From Nocardia elegans NBRC 108235 (GTDB lineage Bacteria; Actinomycetota; Actinomycetes; Mycobacteriales; Mycobacteriaceae), in NCBI RefSeq assembly GCF_001612845.1, contig NZ_BDBF01000013.1, positions 1 to 64,000 of the forward strand: a stretch of DNA of 64,000 nt. Direction: 5' to 3'. Below are positions 1 to 9,232 of this stretch, one piece after another; the first letter of the stretch is position 1; every line of letters starts with the position of its first letter. The position numbers and the translations under genes are program-made. A model generated the notes under the pieces. The model was not told the origin of the DNA. It did no database searches and worked only from the letters and a program-made list of their open reading frames with translations.

Positions 1-1
1 C

Positions 2-904
2 GATTCACCCGCCGGCTCGCGGGATCGCGGCACTGCCGCCGGTCGCCCTCGCGCGGCCGCCCCGAAGCCGAAGAAGCGCAAGACTCCGCCGACCGTGCTG
101 AGCTTCGCCAAACCCGCCCGCCACCAGCATGTCGAGGCCGAGCAATCCGGTCCGAAGAAGTTGCCGTGGGGTGAGGGCGAACGCCTGCAGAAGGTGCTCG
201 CCAAGGCCGGCGTGGCCTCGCGCCGCGCGGCCGAAGAGCTCATCGAACAGGGCCGCGTCGAGGTCGACGGCGCGGTGGTGCGCGAACAGGGCCTGCGCAT
301 CGATCCCGATACGGCCGTGGTGCGGGTCGACGGCGTTCGCGTCGTGGTTCGCGACGAACAGGTCTACCTGGCGCTGAACAAGCCCAAGGGTTTCCAGTCG
401 ACGATGTCGGACGAACTGGGCCGCCCCTGCGTCGGCGATATCGTCGCCGAGCGGGTGATGGCCGGTCAGCGGCTGTTCCACGTCGGCCGCCTCGACGCCG
501 ATACCGAGGGCCTGCTGCTGCTCACCAACGACGGCGATCTCGCGCATCGGCTGATGCATCCGTCGTTCCAGGTGTCGAAGACCTATCTCGCGACGGTGCA
601 GGGTGAAATGCAGCGCGGCGTCGGCAAGCAGCTGCGCGACGGCGTCGAACTCGAGGACGGCCCGGCGAAGGTCGACAAATTCCAGGTGCTCGAGGTCGCC
701 GAGGGTAAATCGCTGGTCCGTGTGATCCTGCACGAGGGCCGCAAGCACATCGTGCGGCGGTTGCTGGCCGAGGTCGGGTACCCGGTGATCGCGCTGGTTC
801 GCACGCATATCGGGCCGGTCGCGCTGGGCGATCAACGGTCGGGCACCCTGCGAGTGCTGGGCCGCGACGAAATCGGGAAGTTGTACGAGGCGGTGGAGTT
901 GTGA
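2..904 (+). CDS. rluB: Pseudouridine synthase RluB-like, 5' end cut by window
   Basis: This enzyme isomerises a uridine in 23S rRNA to pseudouridine. The reading frame is open to the left edge, so the true start lies outside; the first GTG inside is at 95. The visible N-terminus is a basic, Lys/Pro/Arg-rich extension, as usual for actinobacterial members. It is followed by an S4 RNA-binding domain ([22 protein letters not shown]) and then the catalytic domain with the [23 protein letters not shown] signature, whose Asp is the nucleophile. The C-terminal [15 protein letters not shown] motif is typical of the RsuA/RluB/E/F group. Its stop overlaps a possible GTG start of the downstream kinase gene, so it leads a rluB-cmk-der block. 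The family is certain. The choice of RluB over a sister enzyme rests on that conserved gene order. Confidence 0.93.
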   Translation, partial: DSPAGSRDRGTAAGRPRAAAPKPKKRKTPPTVLSFAKPARHQHVEAEQSGPKKLPWGEGERLQKVLAKAGVASRRAAEELIEQGRVEVDGAVVREQGLRIDPDTAVVRVDGVRVVVRDEQVYLALNKPKGFQSTMSDELGRPCVGDIVAERVMAGQRLFHVGRLDADTEGLLLLTNDGDLAHRLMHPSFQVSKTYLATVQGEMQRGVGKQLRDGVELEDGPAKVDKFQVLEVAEGKSLVRVILHEGRKHIVRRLLAEVGYPVIALVRTHIGPVALGDQRSGTLRVLGRDEIGKLYEAVEL

Positions 905-948
905 GTGGTGTGGACATGCTGGACGATCGGATCCGAGGAGGCCGTGAC

Positions 949-1674
949 GTGGTGGAATCCGGCATCGGCGACGACGGCATCCCTGGCGCGGAACTCGTCG
1001 TCGCCATGGACGGCCCGTCTGGCACCGGCAAGTCGAGTGTGTCGCGCCGTCTCGCGGCGCGGCTCGGCGCCCGCTATCTCGACACCGGCGCGATGTATCG
1101 CGTCGCGACCCTGCGGGTGCTGCGCAGCGGTGTCGAGCTGACCGATCCCGCCGAGATCGCGGCCGCGGTCAAGGATCTGCCGCTGACCATCGGCACCGAT
1201 CCCGGCCACGAGCTGATCGAACTCGACGGCGAGGACGTGTCGGCCGAAATTCGCGGCGACGCGGTGACCAAGGCGGTCTCCGCCGTCTCCGCGGTGGCCG
1301 AGGTACGGACGCAACTCGTCGCCCTGCAGCGTGAGATCGCGGCCGCGGCCGGGCGGATCGTGGTCGAAGGCCGCGATATCGGCACGGTCGTGCTGCCCGA
1401 TGCCGACGCCAAGATCTATCTGACCGCGTCGGCGCAGGCCCGCGCGGCGCGGCGCAACCAGCAGAACATCGCCGAAGGTCGCGGCGACGATTACGACGCG
1501 GTGCTCGCCGATGTGCAGCGCCGCGACAATCTGGATTCCACCCGCGCGGTATCGCCGCTGCGCCCGGCCGCGGACGCGGTGCAGGTCGACACCAGCGAGC
1601 TGAGCATGGACCAGGTCATCGACGAGCTGTACCGGGTTGTGGCGCAGCAGATTACGGTGGGAGAGCGCAGATGA
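949..1674 (+). CDS. cmk: Cytidylate kinase
   Basis: The product phosphorylates CMP and dCMP with ATP in pyrimidine nucleotide salvage, in the cytosol. The P-loop is [15 protein letters not shown] near the N-terminus, followed by the NMP-binding signature YLDTGAMYR. The conserved [15 protein letters not shown] and the LID-region arginines (ARAARR) are present. A GAGGAGG ribosome-binding site at 935-941 sits 7 bases before GTG 949, which favours that start. An earlier in-frame GTG at 901 overlaps the rluB stop and would add 16 residues without similarity to the family. The stop overlaps the der start by an ATGA, so translation is probably coupled. Confidence 0.95.
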   Translation: MVESGIGDDGIPGAELVVAMDGPSGTGKSSVSRRLAARLGARYLDTGAMYRVATLRVLRSGVELTDPAEIAAAVKDLPLTIGTDPGHELIELDGEDVSAEIRGDAVTKAVSAVSAVAEVRTQLVALQREIAAAAGRIVVEGRDIGTVVLPDADAKIYLTASAQARAARRNQQNIAEGRGDDYDAVLADVQRRDNLDSTRAVSPLRPAADAVQVDTSELSMDQVIDELYRVVAQQITVGERR

Positions 1675-3113
1675 GCCCGAGTGTGACACCGAGTTCGAAT
1701 TCCGACACTCTCGCCGGCGACGGCATCTGGACCGACGAAACCGATTGGGAGATCGCCGATTTCGAGGGCGACGCGGACGCGCACGAGCACGTGCCGATGC
1801 CCACCGTGGCCGTCGTCGGCCGCCCGAACGTCGGCAAATCGACGCTGGTGAACCGAATCCTGGGCCGCCGCGAGGCGGTCGTCGAGGACATTCCGGGCGT
1901 CACCCGCGATCGGGTGTCGTACGAGGCGAGCTGGGCGGGGCGGCGCTTCCTGGTGCAGGACACCGGCGGCTGGGAACCCGACGCGAAGGGTCTGCAGCAG
2001 GCGGTGGCCCGGCAGGCCGAACTGGCGATGCAGACCGCCGATGCGATCCTGCTGGTCGTGGACGCCACCGTGGGTGCGACCGCGACCGACGAGGCGGCGG
2101 TGAAGGCGTTGCGGCGCTCCAAGACTCCGGTGATCCTGGTCGCGAACAAGGTCGACGGCGAGAAGGCCGAAGCCGATGCGGCCGTGCTGTGGTCGCTCGG
2201 GCTGGGAGAGCCGCGGATGGTGTCGGCGGCGCACGGTCGCGGTACCGGCGACCTGCTCGACGATGTGCTCGCGGTGCTGCCGGAAACTCCGCGCGAGGGC
2301 TCCGGGGGAGGGGGCCCGCGGCGAGTGGCCCTGGTCGGTAAGCCGAATGTCGGCAAGTCCAGCCTGCTGAACAAGCTGTCCGGTGACGAGCGTTCTGTGG
2401 TGCACGATGTGGCCGGAACGACGGTCGACCCGGTCGATTCGCTGGTCGAATTGGGCGGCAAGACATGGCGTTTCGTCGATACCGCGGGCCTGCGCCGCAA
2501 GGTCGGCACGGCCGACGGAACCGAGTTCTACGCCTCGTTGCGCACCAAGGCCGCCATCGAGGCCGCCGAGGTCGCGATCATGCTGATCGACGCCTCCGAA
2601 CCGATCACCGAACAGGATCTGCGCGTGATCGGCATGGTCGCCGATGCCGGCCGCGCACTCGTGCTCGCGTTCAACAAGTGGGATCTGGTCGACGAGGATC
2701 GCCGCTACCAGCTCGAGCGTGAGGTGGAGCGCGAACTGGTGCGGGTGCCGTGGGCGCAGCGGGTGAACATCTCCGCCCACACCGGCCGCGCGGTCCAAAA
2801 GCTCGTTCCGGCAATGGAAACCGCACTCCAATCCTGGGATCAGCGGATCCCCACGGGCCGGCTCAACACCTGGCTCAAGGAGGTCATCGCGGCGACGCCG
2901 CCGCCGATGCGGGGCGGGCGGTTGCCGCGCGTGCTGTTCGCGACCCAGGCGACCACCCGGCCGCCGACGTTCGTGCTGTTCACCACCGGATTCCTGGAGG
3001 CGGGCTATCGCCGTTTCCTGGAGCGCCGCCTGCGTGAGGAATTCGGTTTCGACGGTTCGCCGGTGCGCATCTCGGTGCGTGTGCGCGAGAAGCGGGATCG
3101 TTCGAAGAAGTAG
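1671..3113 (+). CDS. der: Ribosome biogenesis GTPase Der (EngA)
   Basis: Der is an essential tandem-GTPase needed for 50S subunit assembly. Two complete G domains are visible. The first has P-loop GRPNVGKST and NKVD; the second has [16 protein letters not shown] and NKWD. A C-terminal KH-like domain (about residues 375-480) ends in a basic tail. The 40-residue acidic N-terminal extension before [11 protein letters not shown] is common in actinobacterial Der. At 480 residues it matches the family. It overlaps cmk by 4 bases. A hairpin follows 9 bases after the stop. Confidence 0.97.
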   Translation: MSPSVTPSSNSDTLAGDGIWTDETDWEIADFEGDADAHEHVPMPTVAVVGRPNVGKSTLVNRILGRREAVVEDIPGVTRDRVSYEASWAGRRFLVQDTGGWEPDAKGLQQAVARQAELAMQTADAILLVVDATVGATATDEAAVKALRRSKTPVILVANKVDGEKAEADAAVLWSLGLGEPRMVSAAHGRGTGDLLDDVLAVLPETPREGSGGGGPRRVALVGKPNVGKSSLLNKLSGDERSVVHDVAGTTVDPVDSLVELGGKTWRFVDTAGLRRKVGTADGTEFYASLRTKAAIEAAEVAIMLIDASEPITEQDLRVIGMVADAGRALVLAFNKWDLVDEDRRYQLEREVERELVRVPWAQRVNISAHTGRAVQKLVPAMETALQSWDQRIPTGRLNTWLKEVIAATPPPMRGGRLPRVLFATQATTRPPTFVLFTTGFLEAGYRRFLERRLREEFGFDGSPVRISVRVREKRDRSKK

Positions 3114-3121
3114 TGGAAGTG

Positions 3122-3152
3122 CCGGTGCGGGCGGATGTTTCGTCCGCACCGG
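3122..3152 (+). terminator. Hairpin terminator after der
   Basis: CCGGTGCGGGCG at 3122-3133 pairs with CGTCCGCACCGG at 3141-3152, 12 bp with one G-T pair and a 7-base loop. It begins 9 bases after the der stop. There is no T-run, as is usual for terminators in this group. Confidence 0.6.
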
Positions 3153-3770
3153 ACGTCCCCGCCGACTTCCGGCCTTGAGGAGTTCTGCCAAAGGTGTCTG
3201 TCGGTGTTCTTCATTGCCTCACGGACATATGCGCATTCAAACATGTTTGGGCGGCATGTCCGGGCAGGCCCGACTTCGTCACAGCAGCGCCGACTTTTCA
3301 CAAAGAGGCATAGGCCGAGCCGGCCTGTGGCATCGCGGCCGTCCGCAAGGTGCGGGGGAATTGCGTTGTGGGCGGGTCGGACTCGGCGCGGACGAGTCGG
3401 CGCTGCCGAATACGCCGTTTAGGTCGCGGTGTGAACCACATCACGCTACGGTGAATCCGCTTGGCCCACAATCGAAGAGGTTTGCCATGTGGAGCATCGC
3501 CGTCCTGTCGGTCATCGCCGCCGCCCTCATCGCCGCCGGATTTTCCGCCGGGTTCCCGGACAAGTAGGCCGGGGGATAATGCGGTTCGCGTCGCTCGCTG
3601 AGCATTCCGGACTCGGGAACCGAAGCGATCCCACCCTGAATGGCCGTGCGGGTGTGGAGGGTGGGGGCGATGACGCCGCCGATCCGATGCCGCGTGGCTG
3701 GTCAACGACCTATCGGTTAACTCGGATTATCCAATGGCGCAGGGGAATACGCCGATCCCGCCTCGGATGA
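3153..3770. other. Intergenic stretch, mostly empty
   Basis: No conventional gene is supported between der and the TetR gene. The short frames here have no family features. The only candidate is a 26-codon hydrophobic peptide at 3487-3567, listed separately. The stretch has no long inverted repeat apart from the terminator just before it. Confidence 0.5.
3487..3567 (+). CDS. Possible 26-residue single-span membrane peptide
   Basis: ATG 3487 opens 26 codons that encode one hydrophobic helix (WSIAVLSVIAAALIAAGFSAG) flanked by MWS and a polar FPDK end. A purine-rich AAGAGG lies about 8 bases upstream. The gene stands alone between der and a TetR gene. The composition fits a small membrane peptide, but codon-usage statistics mean little at this length. 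The function is unknown and it may be a chance frame. Confidence 0.35.
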   Translation: MWSIAVLSVIAAALIAAGFSAGFPDK

Positions 3771-4373
3771 TCACGCAGAGTCCTCCGCGTCGAGTCGGTC
3801 GGCGACGAACCGGATCGCGCGGGCGAGGTCACGTCCGCGCGGCGCGCTTTCCGCGTCGATCAGCTGGTGCGCCGCCAACCCGGTGAGCAGCACCTGATAC
3901 AGCGCGCCGACCGTTTCGGTGTCGGTGGCCGGAGGTGTGGCGCGCACGGCTCCCTCGGTGGGTTCGTCTAGTCCCTCGATCAGTCGCGCGAGGCCCGAGC
4001 GCGCCTCGCCGAGGTTCTCGGCCAGCCGGTCTCGGATCTCCGGGTGGGCCAGGGCGTCGAAGGTGGCCGACCAGAGGCCGCGGTGGGTGGCGATGCTGTC
4101 GATCACCGCGTCCCACCGAGCCTCGAATCGCCCGGCCGGCGGCGATGTCGCCGGGGGTGAATCCGCCACGGCACCGGCCAATTCCGTTCCCCAGTCGCGG
4201 GTGGCCTGGGCGAGCGCCTCGCCGAGCAGCGCCTCCTTGGATCCGAAGTGGTAGCCGATCGCGGCCATGCTCACCCCGGCTGCCGTGGCGATATCGCGCA
4301 CCGTCGTCCGGTCGTATCCCTTGTCGAAAAGGCATTGCCGGGCTCCGGCCAGCAGATCTTCGCGATTTCCCAT
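3771..4373 (-). CDS. TetR/AcrR-family repressor
   Basis: This is a 200-residue DNA-binding regulator. The N-terminal helix-turn-helix reads TTVRDIATAAGVSMAAIGYHFGSKEALL (about residues 22-50). The rest is the helical ligand-binding and dimerisation part, and it ends with QVLLTGLAAHQLIDAE. It is divergent from the flavin monooxygenase gene starting at 4447, with 73 bases between them containing dyad repeats. Such pairs usually mean that the repressor controls itself and the oxygenase, and that a substrate of the oxygenase is the inducer. The ligand cannot be inferred. Confidence 0.9.
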   Translation of the reverse strand: MGNREDLLAGARQCLFDKGYDRTTVRDIATAAGVSMAAIGYHFGSKEALLGEALAQATRDWGTELAGAVADSPPATSPPAGRFEARWDAVIDSIATHRGLWSATFDALAHPEIRDRLAENLGEARSGLARLIEGLDEPTEGAVRATPPATDTETVGALYQVLLTGLAAHQLIDAESAPRGRDLARAIRFVADRLDAEDSA

Positions 4374-4386
4374 GCCCGACAGGGTA

Positions 4387-4432
4387 GCGCATTTGCCTTA
4401 GACAAACGTATTGCGCGTTTGCGCAAATTCGC
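4387..4432. promoter_or_regulatory. Putative TetR operator, divergent promoter region
   Basis: The arms GCGCATTTGC (4387-4396) and GCAAATTCGC (4423-4432) are inverted repeats with 9 of 10 matches. Within them AAACG and CGTTT form an inner dyad on nearly the same axis. The site lies midway between the divergent starts at 4373 and 4447. Confidence 0.5.
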
Positions 4433-4446
4433 TGTACGGTTCCACC

Positions 4447-5676
4447 ATGCAGCAGACGAGCAACACCACAGTCCTGATCAGCGGCGCGAGCGTCGCGGGC
4501 CCGGCTCTCGCGTTCTGGCTTGCCCGATACGGTTTCGAGCCGACGATCGTGGAGAAGGCCCCGGCACTGCGGGCTGGCGGTCAGGCCATCGATGTGCTGG
4601 GCACGGCCACCGAGGTGGTCCGCCGGATGGGTCTGCTGGACCGGGTGCACGAACGCAGCACCGGCAAGCGCGGCACGTCCTACGTCGATGCCGGCGGGCG
4701 GGTGCGCGCCAGTATCGACAGCGAGACCTTCAACGGAGTCGGCGCGGACGGCGACACCGAGATCCAGCGCGGCGATCTGGCGGAGGTGCTGTACGAGGCG
4801 ACGTGCGACGGCGTCGAGTATCTGTTCGGCGATTCGATCGCCGCGCTCACTCAGGACGCGGGCGGCGTGCACGTGGTCTTCGAAAATGCGGCACCGCGCA
4901 CGTTCGACCTGGTGATCGGTGCCGACGGCGTGCACTCGAACACTCGCAGGCTGGTGTTCGGGCCGGAGTCGCAGTTCCTGCGCCACATGGGCTACTACAT
5001 CTCGATCTACACGATCCCCAATGTGCTCGACCTGGACCATTGGGAACTCGACTACAACTCGCCCGGCAAGATCGCCGGCAGCTATAGCGCGCGATCGAAC
5101 ACCGAGGCGAAGGCGATCTTCGCGTGGGCCTCCGATCGGCTCGACTACGACTATCGTGACATCGCCCACCAGCGCGAGATTCTCACCGAGACCTTCGCCG
5201 GTGAGGGTTGGGAGGTGCCGACGCTGCTCGAGCATCTGCCTGCGGCGCCGGACTTCTACTTCGATGCGATGGCGCAGATCCGGATGCAGATGTGGTCGTC
5301 GGGCCGGGTCGCGTTGGTCGGCGACGCCGGTTACTGTGCGTCGCCGCTGTCGGGGCAGGGTGCGGATCTGTCGCTGGTCGGCGCCTATGTGCTGGCCGCC
5401 GAACTGGCCGCGGCTCGTGATGATCACCGCGCGGCGTTCGCGCGCTACGAGGAGCGGATGCGACCGATGGTCGACGCCTGTCAGAAGTTCGCCGAGGGTG
5501 TCGGCGCGTGGTACGCGCCGGGCAGCAGGGCGATGATCGGATTTCGGAACCTCAACGTGCGGATGCTGCGTTACCTGCCGTGGCGCGGACTGATCGGCGG
5601 GGCGCCGCAGAAGGTCGCGCGCACGATCTCGCTGGAAGACCCGGAAACGCCGACGCCGGACGCCTTCGCCGCATAA
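4447..5676 (+). CDS. FAD-dependent monooxygenase (PHBH-like)
   Basis: This is a class A flavoprotein hydroxylase, predicted to bind FAD and use NAD(P)H and O2 to hydroxylate a small aromatic or polyketide-like compound. The N-terminal dinucleotide fold is VLISGASVAGPALAFWLARYG, in which the usual GxGxxG reads GASVAG. LVIGADGVHSNTRR (about residue 155) is the DG motif, and RVALVGDAGYCASPLSGQGADLSLVGAYVLA (about residue 288) is the FAD-ribityl GD motif. Its 409 residues are normal for the family. ATG 4447 is chosen over upstream frame extension because the dinucleotide fold starts 10 residues later. It is divergent from the TetR gene. The substrate is unknown. Confidence 0.9.
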   Translation: MQQTSNTTVLISGASVAGPALAFWLARYGFEPTIVEKAPALRAGGQAIDVLGTATEVVRRMGLLDRVHERSTGKRGTSYVDAGGRVRASIDSETFNGVGADGDTEIQRGDLAEVLYEATCDGVEYLFGDSIAALTQDAGGVHVVFENAAPRTFDLVIGADGVHSNTRRLVFGPESQFLRHMGYYISIYTIPNVLDLDHWELDYNSPGKIAGSYSARSNTEAKAIFAWASDRLDYDYRDIAHQREILTETFAGEGWEVPTLLEHLPAAPDFYFDAMAQIRMQMWSSGRVALVGDAGYCASPLSGQGADLSLVGAYVLAAELAAARDDHRAAFARYEERMRPMVDACQKFAEGVGAWYAPGSRAMIGFRNLNVRMLRYLPWRGLIGGAPQKVARTISLEDPETPTPDAFAA

Positions 5677-5886
5677 CGGCTCGGTATGTCTGTTATGCGA
5701 GACCGGTCGGTCGGAAATAAACATCACATTTCAGTAACGGCGCCGAAAGAGTGGTCGATACGGGCGTGACACGCGCAGTGCGGCGGACCCCGGCGAGGCC
5801 GGGGGTCGGGGTGGCGGCACTGGGCACCGTCGCGGCCCGGCGGGGGCGGGGCCGCGGCGTTCGATCACGAAAGGTGCTGTTTACAC

Positions 5887-6948
5887 ATGCGAAGATTGCG
5901 TCGGCAGAGATCCGGGCGCTCCGGTGCGACGCTCGGGCGGACCCTGCTCGCCTTGGCCCTGGCGCTGTTCGTACCGCTGACCGCCGCGGTGTCGGGTCAG
6001 CTCCCGCGGGCCGCGGCCGCCTTCGACCCCGCCGGGTTCGACTTCTGGGTCGACTCGAGTATGGGGCCGATCAAATCGCGCGTCTTCCGCGCCGCCGACG
6101 GCAACACCGACCGTGTCGTCTACGCCCTCGACGGCATGCGCGCCCGCGAGGATCTCAACGGCTGGGAGATCGAAACGGATATCGCGCACCTGCTGACCTC
6201 GTGGAATATCAACGTGGTGATGCCGGTCGGCGGGCAGTCCAGCTTCTACGCGGACTGGAACGCCCCGTCGAGCTTCCTCGGTGTCGCGCCGGGCTCGGGC
6301 TCCTCGTCCGGGTCGTCGTCGGGATCCGGTGCGCTGCAGGCCTTTTCGGCCGGACCGGGTAAGTCCTACACCTACAAGTGGGAAACCTTCCTGACGCAGA
6401 ATCTGCGCGGCGCGCTGCGGGACCGGCTGGGTTTCCGTGCCGACCGCAACGGCGTCTTCGGACTGTCGATGGGGGGCAGCGCCGCGCTGACCCTGGCCGC
6501 CTACCATCCCGATCAGTTCAGCTTCGCCGGATCCTTCTCCGGCTACCTCAACATCTCGGCGCCGGGTATGCGCGAGGCGATCCGCATGGCGATGCTCGAC
6601 GCGGGCGGTTACAACGTCGATTCGATGGCTCCGCCGTGGGGTCCGCAGTGGCTGCGGATGGATCCGTTCGTGTTCGCGCCCAGGCTGATTCAGAACCACA
6701 CGCGGCTGTGGATCTCGGCAGGCAGCGGACTGCCCACCGCCACCGACGGACCGAATATGGGCACCGTCAACGGCATGGGACTCGAGGCGCTGGCGCTGGT
6801 GAACACCCGGGCATTCCAGGTGCGGATGGCGTCACTGGGCGCGCAGAACATCGCCTACGACTTCCCGGCCTTCGGCATCCACGCCTGGAACAACTGGCGT
6901 GACGAGGTGTATCGGATGGCTCCGGACTTGTCGGCCAACATCGGCTGA
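5887..6948 (+). CDS. Secreted esterase, antigen 85 / mycolyltransferase family
   Basis: The 353-residue product starts with a basic n-region, a hydrophobic segment (LLALALALFVPLTAAVSG) and an AAA-type signal peptidase site near residue 44, so it is exported. The alpha/beta-hydrolase core carries the serine elbow GLSMGGSAAL, preceded by WETFLTQNLRGALRDR as in mycobacterial Fbp proteins. The C-terminal FGIHAWNNW holds the likely catalytic His, like the HSWEYW of Fbp. These enzymes transfer mycolic acids to trehalose or arabinogalactan, which fits a mycolate-containing genus. A Gly/Ser-rich insert (about residues 138-152) replaces a loop and is unusual. A simple esterase role is the alternative. 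Confidence 0.88.
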   Translation: MRRLRRQRSGRSGATLGRTLLALALALFVPLTAAVSGQLPRAAAAFDPAGFDFWVDSSMGPIKSRVFRAADGNTDRVVYALDGMRAREDLNGWEIETDIAHLLTSWNINVVMPVGGQSSFYADWNAPSSFLGVAPGSGSSSGSSSGSGALQAFSAGPGKSYTYKWETFLTQNLRGALRDRLGFRADRNGVFGLSMGGSAALTLAAYHPDQFSFAGSFSGYLNISAPGMREAIRMAMLDAGGYNVDSMAPPWGPQWLRMDPFVFAPRLIQNHTRLWISAGSGLPTATDGPNMGTVNGMGLEALALVNTRAFQVRMASLGAQNIAYDFPAFGIHAWNNWRDEVYRMAPDLSANIG

Positions 6949-7164
6949 CACGGATTCGCCGACGCTTCCCACGGCGCGGATCGTCGGCGGTCCGCGAACC
7001 GCCGCCCGGCGGCGTGTCGCTCACACGGCACGCCGCCGGCTCGTCTTTCGGCGAGACCTCCCGGAATCGCGCGCAGTGGCAGAGCCATATCCACAGTCCG
7101 CGGCGGTGCGCTCGCCGTAGGGTCGGATGCGGAACCAGGTGGCGATGTCGGGAGGCGAAGTCTC

Positions 7165-7683
7165 ATGGCGGAAGCGCAGCGGTGGTCGTGGTCGAAGATA
7201 CTGGGCCCCGAGGGCCCGCCTGCGGTGATCTGCATCCGGTTGGCGGTGGGAATGGTGTTCCTCAGCGAGGGGATTCAGAAGTTCGTCTACCCGCAGGCGC
7301 TGGGACCGGGTCGATTCGACAAGATCGGGATACCGGCGCCGACGTTCTTCGCCGACCTCGACGGTGTCGTCGAAATCGTGTGCGGCGCCTTGGTCCTGCT
7401 CGGTCTGCTGACCCGACCGGCCGCGGTGCCGCTGCTCATCGACATCGTGCTGGCGATCGCGCTGACCAAAGTGCGTGAGCTGCGCCCGGGCGGATTCGGT
7501 GGAGTGCAGGGTTTCTGGGGAATGGCTCACGACGCGCGCACCGATTTCGCGATGCTGCTCGGACTGATCTTCCTGCTGTGGGTGGGGCCCGGCCGCTGGT
7601 CGCTGGATGTGCTGATCGCACGGCCCGCCGGTCCGTCACCGGCGGGGCGCGTGTCTGCTGGTGGGCGGGTCAATCCACCATGA
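7165..7683 (+). CDS. DoxX-family membrane protein
   Basis: This 172-residue protein has four predicted hydrophobic helices: VICIRLAVGMVFLSEGIQKF, FADLDGVVEIVCGALVLLGL, AVPLLIDIVLAIALTKV and FAMLLGLIFLLWVG. The R-x2-G-x-VFL-x2-G-x2-KF start and the GxxEx3G motif of the second helix are typical of DoxX proteins. Family members take part in quinone- or thiol-linked oxidative-stress functions, and no specific substrate can be named. GGGAGG about 9 bases before ATG 7165 sets the start. Its 3' end overlaps the convergent MFS gene by 14 bases. Confidence 0.88.
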   Translation: MAEAQRWSWSKILGPEGPPAVICIRLAVGMVFLSEGIQKFVYPQALGPGRFDKIGIPAPTFFADLDGVVEIVCGALVLLGLLTRPAAVPLLIDIVLAIALTKVRELRPGGFGGVQGFWGMAHDARTDFAMLLGLIFLLWVGPGRWSLDVLIARPAGPSPAGRVSAGGRVNPP

Positions 7684-8833
7684 CGGCGACGTCCTCGGAG
7701 TGGGACGCACGAGTGGTCGTGACGGTCATGAGCAAGCCGCAGACGGTGAGGCCGGCGGCGACGAGATAGAGGGGGCGGGGGCCTGCGGGCGAGTCGGCGA
7801 TCAGTCCACCGACGAGTCCCGCGGCGGCCGCGGCGAGCTGGTAGCCGGAGGCGTTGACGGCCATGGCCAGGGTGGGTGCCGCGGCGGCGGTTGTCATCAC
7901 GCGCGCCTGCATTCCGGGGATGACCGCGAAGCCGAGCAGGCCGATCGAGACGACCGCGACCACGGTGAGCGCGGTGACGGTCGCGACGAACCACGCGCCC
8001 ACGAAGGTCGCGGCCAGCAGCCCGAGCAGCGCGGGTTGAGCGAACCGTGGGTTGCGGTCGTAGAGCGTGCCGCCGACGAGATTGCCGATCGTCGCGCCGA
8101 CGCCGTAGGCGAGCAGCAGCAGTGGCAGGCGGCCGGCGGGATGCCCACCCAGGTTCGTGAGCAGCGGGGCAAGGTAGCTGAACACCATCAGCGCGCCGAC
8201 GTTGCCGACCGCGGTGATCGCCAGCGCCACCAGCACCGGCCCCCGCCGCAGGACCCGCAACTCCGCGACGGCCGAGGTCCGCTGCGCGCCGGCCGCGGAG
8301 GGGAACGCCCAGGCGACCGAGACGAGGCCGATCAGGCAGGCGACCGCGATCGTGGCGAACGTCGCCCGCCAACCCCACTGATTGCCGATCCGGGTGCCGA
8401 TCGGAGCTCCGAGGATCATCGCCAGGTTCATGCCGAATGCCAAGCGGGCCACCATGGTTCCGGCCCGCTCCGGGGCCGCGGACTGTACCGCGATCACGAC
8501 GGCCTGAGCGAAGAACGTCGAGGTCACCAGTGCGGTGAGCAACCGGGCCGCCAACAGCAGCCGGAAGTCGGGCGCGAGGGCGGAGACGGCATTGCCGACG
8601 ACCGCGACGGCCAGCAGGGCCACCATCAGGCGTTTCCGATCGATTCCAGCTGTCACGGCCGTGAGCAGCGGCCCGCCGATGATCATGCCGACGGCGTACG
8701 CGGTGACCAGCAGACCGGCGGCGCCGACGCTGACCCCGAGGTCGCCGGCGACCTCGGGCAGGATTCCGGCGACGACGAATTCGCCGGTGGTGACGCTGAA
8801 TACACAGAATATGAGGATGAGGAGTCGGAGCAT
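7670..8833 (-). CDS. MFS drug-efflux transporter (DHA1 type)
   Basis: This is a 387-residue, 12-helix major facilitator protein of the Cmx/Bcr-like drug:H+ antiporter group. The N-terminus VTTGEFVVAGILPEVAGDLGVSVGAAG is the helix-1 signature of this group. The helix 2-3 loop (GGPLLTAVTAGIDRKRLM) matches motif A. Export of a drug or toxic metabolite through the inner membrane is expected. It is transcribed away from the MerR gene at 8897, and a perfect palindrome lies in the shared promoter region, so MerR control is likely. Confidence 0.88.
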   Translation of the reverse strand: MLRLLILIFCVFSVTTGEFVVAGILPEVAGDLGVSVGAAGLLVTAYAVGMIIGGPLLTAVTAGIDRKRLMVALLAVAVVGNAVSALAPDFRLLLAARLLTALVTSTFFAQAVVIAVQSAAPERAGTMVARLAFGMNLAMILGAPIGTRIGNQWGWRATFATIAVACLIGLVSVAWAFPSAAGAQRTSAVAELRVLRRGPVLVALAITAVGNVGALMVFSYLAPLLTNLGGHPAGRLPLLLLAYGVGATIGNLVGGTLYDRNPRFAQPALLGLLAATFVGAWFVATVTALTVVAVVSIGLLGFAVIPGMQARVMTTAAAAPTLAMAVNASGYQLAAAAAGLVGGLIADSPAGPRPLYLVAAGLTVCGLLMTVTTTRASHSEDVAVMVD

Positions 8834-8846
8834 GCTGGGACGCTAA

Positions 8847-8868
8847 ACTCTCACGTCCACGTGAGAGT
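8847..8868. promoter_or_regulatory. Perfect palindrome, probable MerR operator
   Basis: ACTCTCACGT and ACGTGAGAGT are exact inverted repeats separated by two bases. The site lies 13 bases outside the MFS start and 28 bases before the merR GTG. MerR proteins bind such dyads inside promoters with a long spacer. Confidence 0.75.
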
Positions 8869-8896
8869 CAAGCCCGAACAGCGAACGGAGCGCCAG

Positions 8897-9232
8897 GTGA
8901 AGATCGGAGAGTTGGCCGAACGAACCGGGGTGAGTGTGCGCGCACTGCGGTACTACGAGGAACGAGGTGTGCTGAAGCCGGAGCGAACCGCCGCCGGGTA
9001 CCGCGTCTTCGGCGACTCCGACGTCCGCACGGTGGCGCACATCCGCACCCTGCTCGCGGCTGGGCTGCATATGGACCTCATCGGTGAGATCCTGTCCTGC
9101 CTGTCGGGTGATTCCCTGCTGTTGGACGGCTGCCGCGAACGACTGGAAGTGGAGCGTCGCCGCATCACCGGTGATATCGACCGACTCGTCCACACCCGAT
9201 CGTTGCTGGACGATCTGCTCGCGACCACCTAG
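8897..9232 (+). CDS. MerR-family transcriptional regulator
   Basis: This is a 111-residue regulator. It opens with VKIGELAERTGVSVRALRYYEERGVLKPERTAAGYRVF, the canonical MerR winged helix-turn-helix, followed by the dimerisation helix (about residues 72-105). There is no metal-binding Cys pair, so it is probably a drug- or organic-ligand responder of the small SoxR/MerR class. CGGAG at 8886-8890 lies 6 bases before GTG 8897 and defines the start. The divergent efflux pump at 7670-8833 is its probable target. Confidence 0.9.
   Translation: MKIGELAERTGVSVRALRYYEERGVLKPERTAAGYRVFGDSDVRTVAHIRTLLAAGLHMDLIGEILSCLSGDSLLLDGCRERLEVERRRITGDIDRLVHTRSLLDDLLATT

Noticed and set aside
1491..3191. Long open frame antisense to cmk and der
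   Set aside because: It mirrors the codon bias of two certain genes and its product is His/Arg-rich without any domain. Such shadow frames are expected at this GC content.
3829..5727. 632-codon frame antisense to the monooxygenase and overlapping the TetR gene
   Set aside because: It is a shadow of the flavin monooxygenase; the translation is low in hydrophobic patterning and matches nothing.
7661..8896. Long plus-strand extension upstream of the MerR gene
   Set aside because: The extension runs antisense through the MFS gene. The MerR domain begins at GTG 8897 with its own ribosome-binding site.
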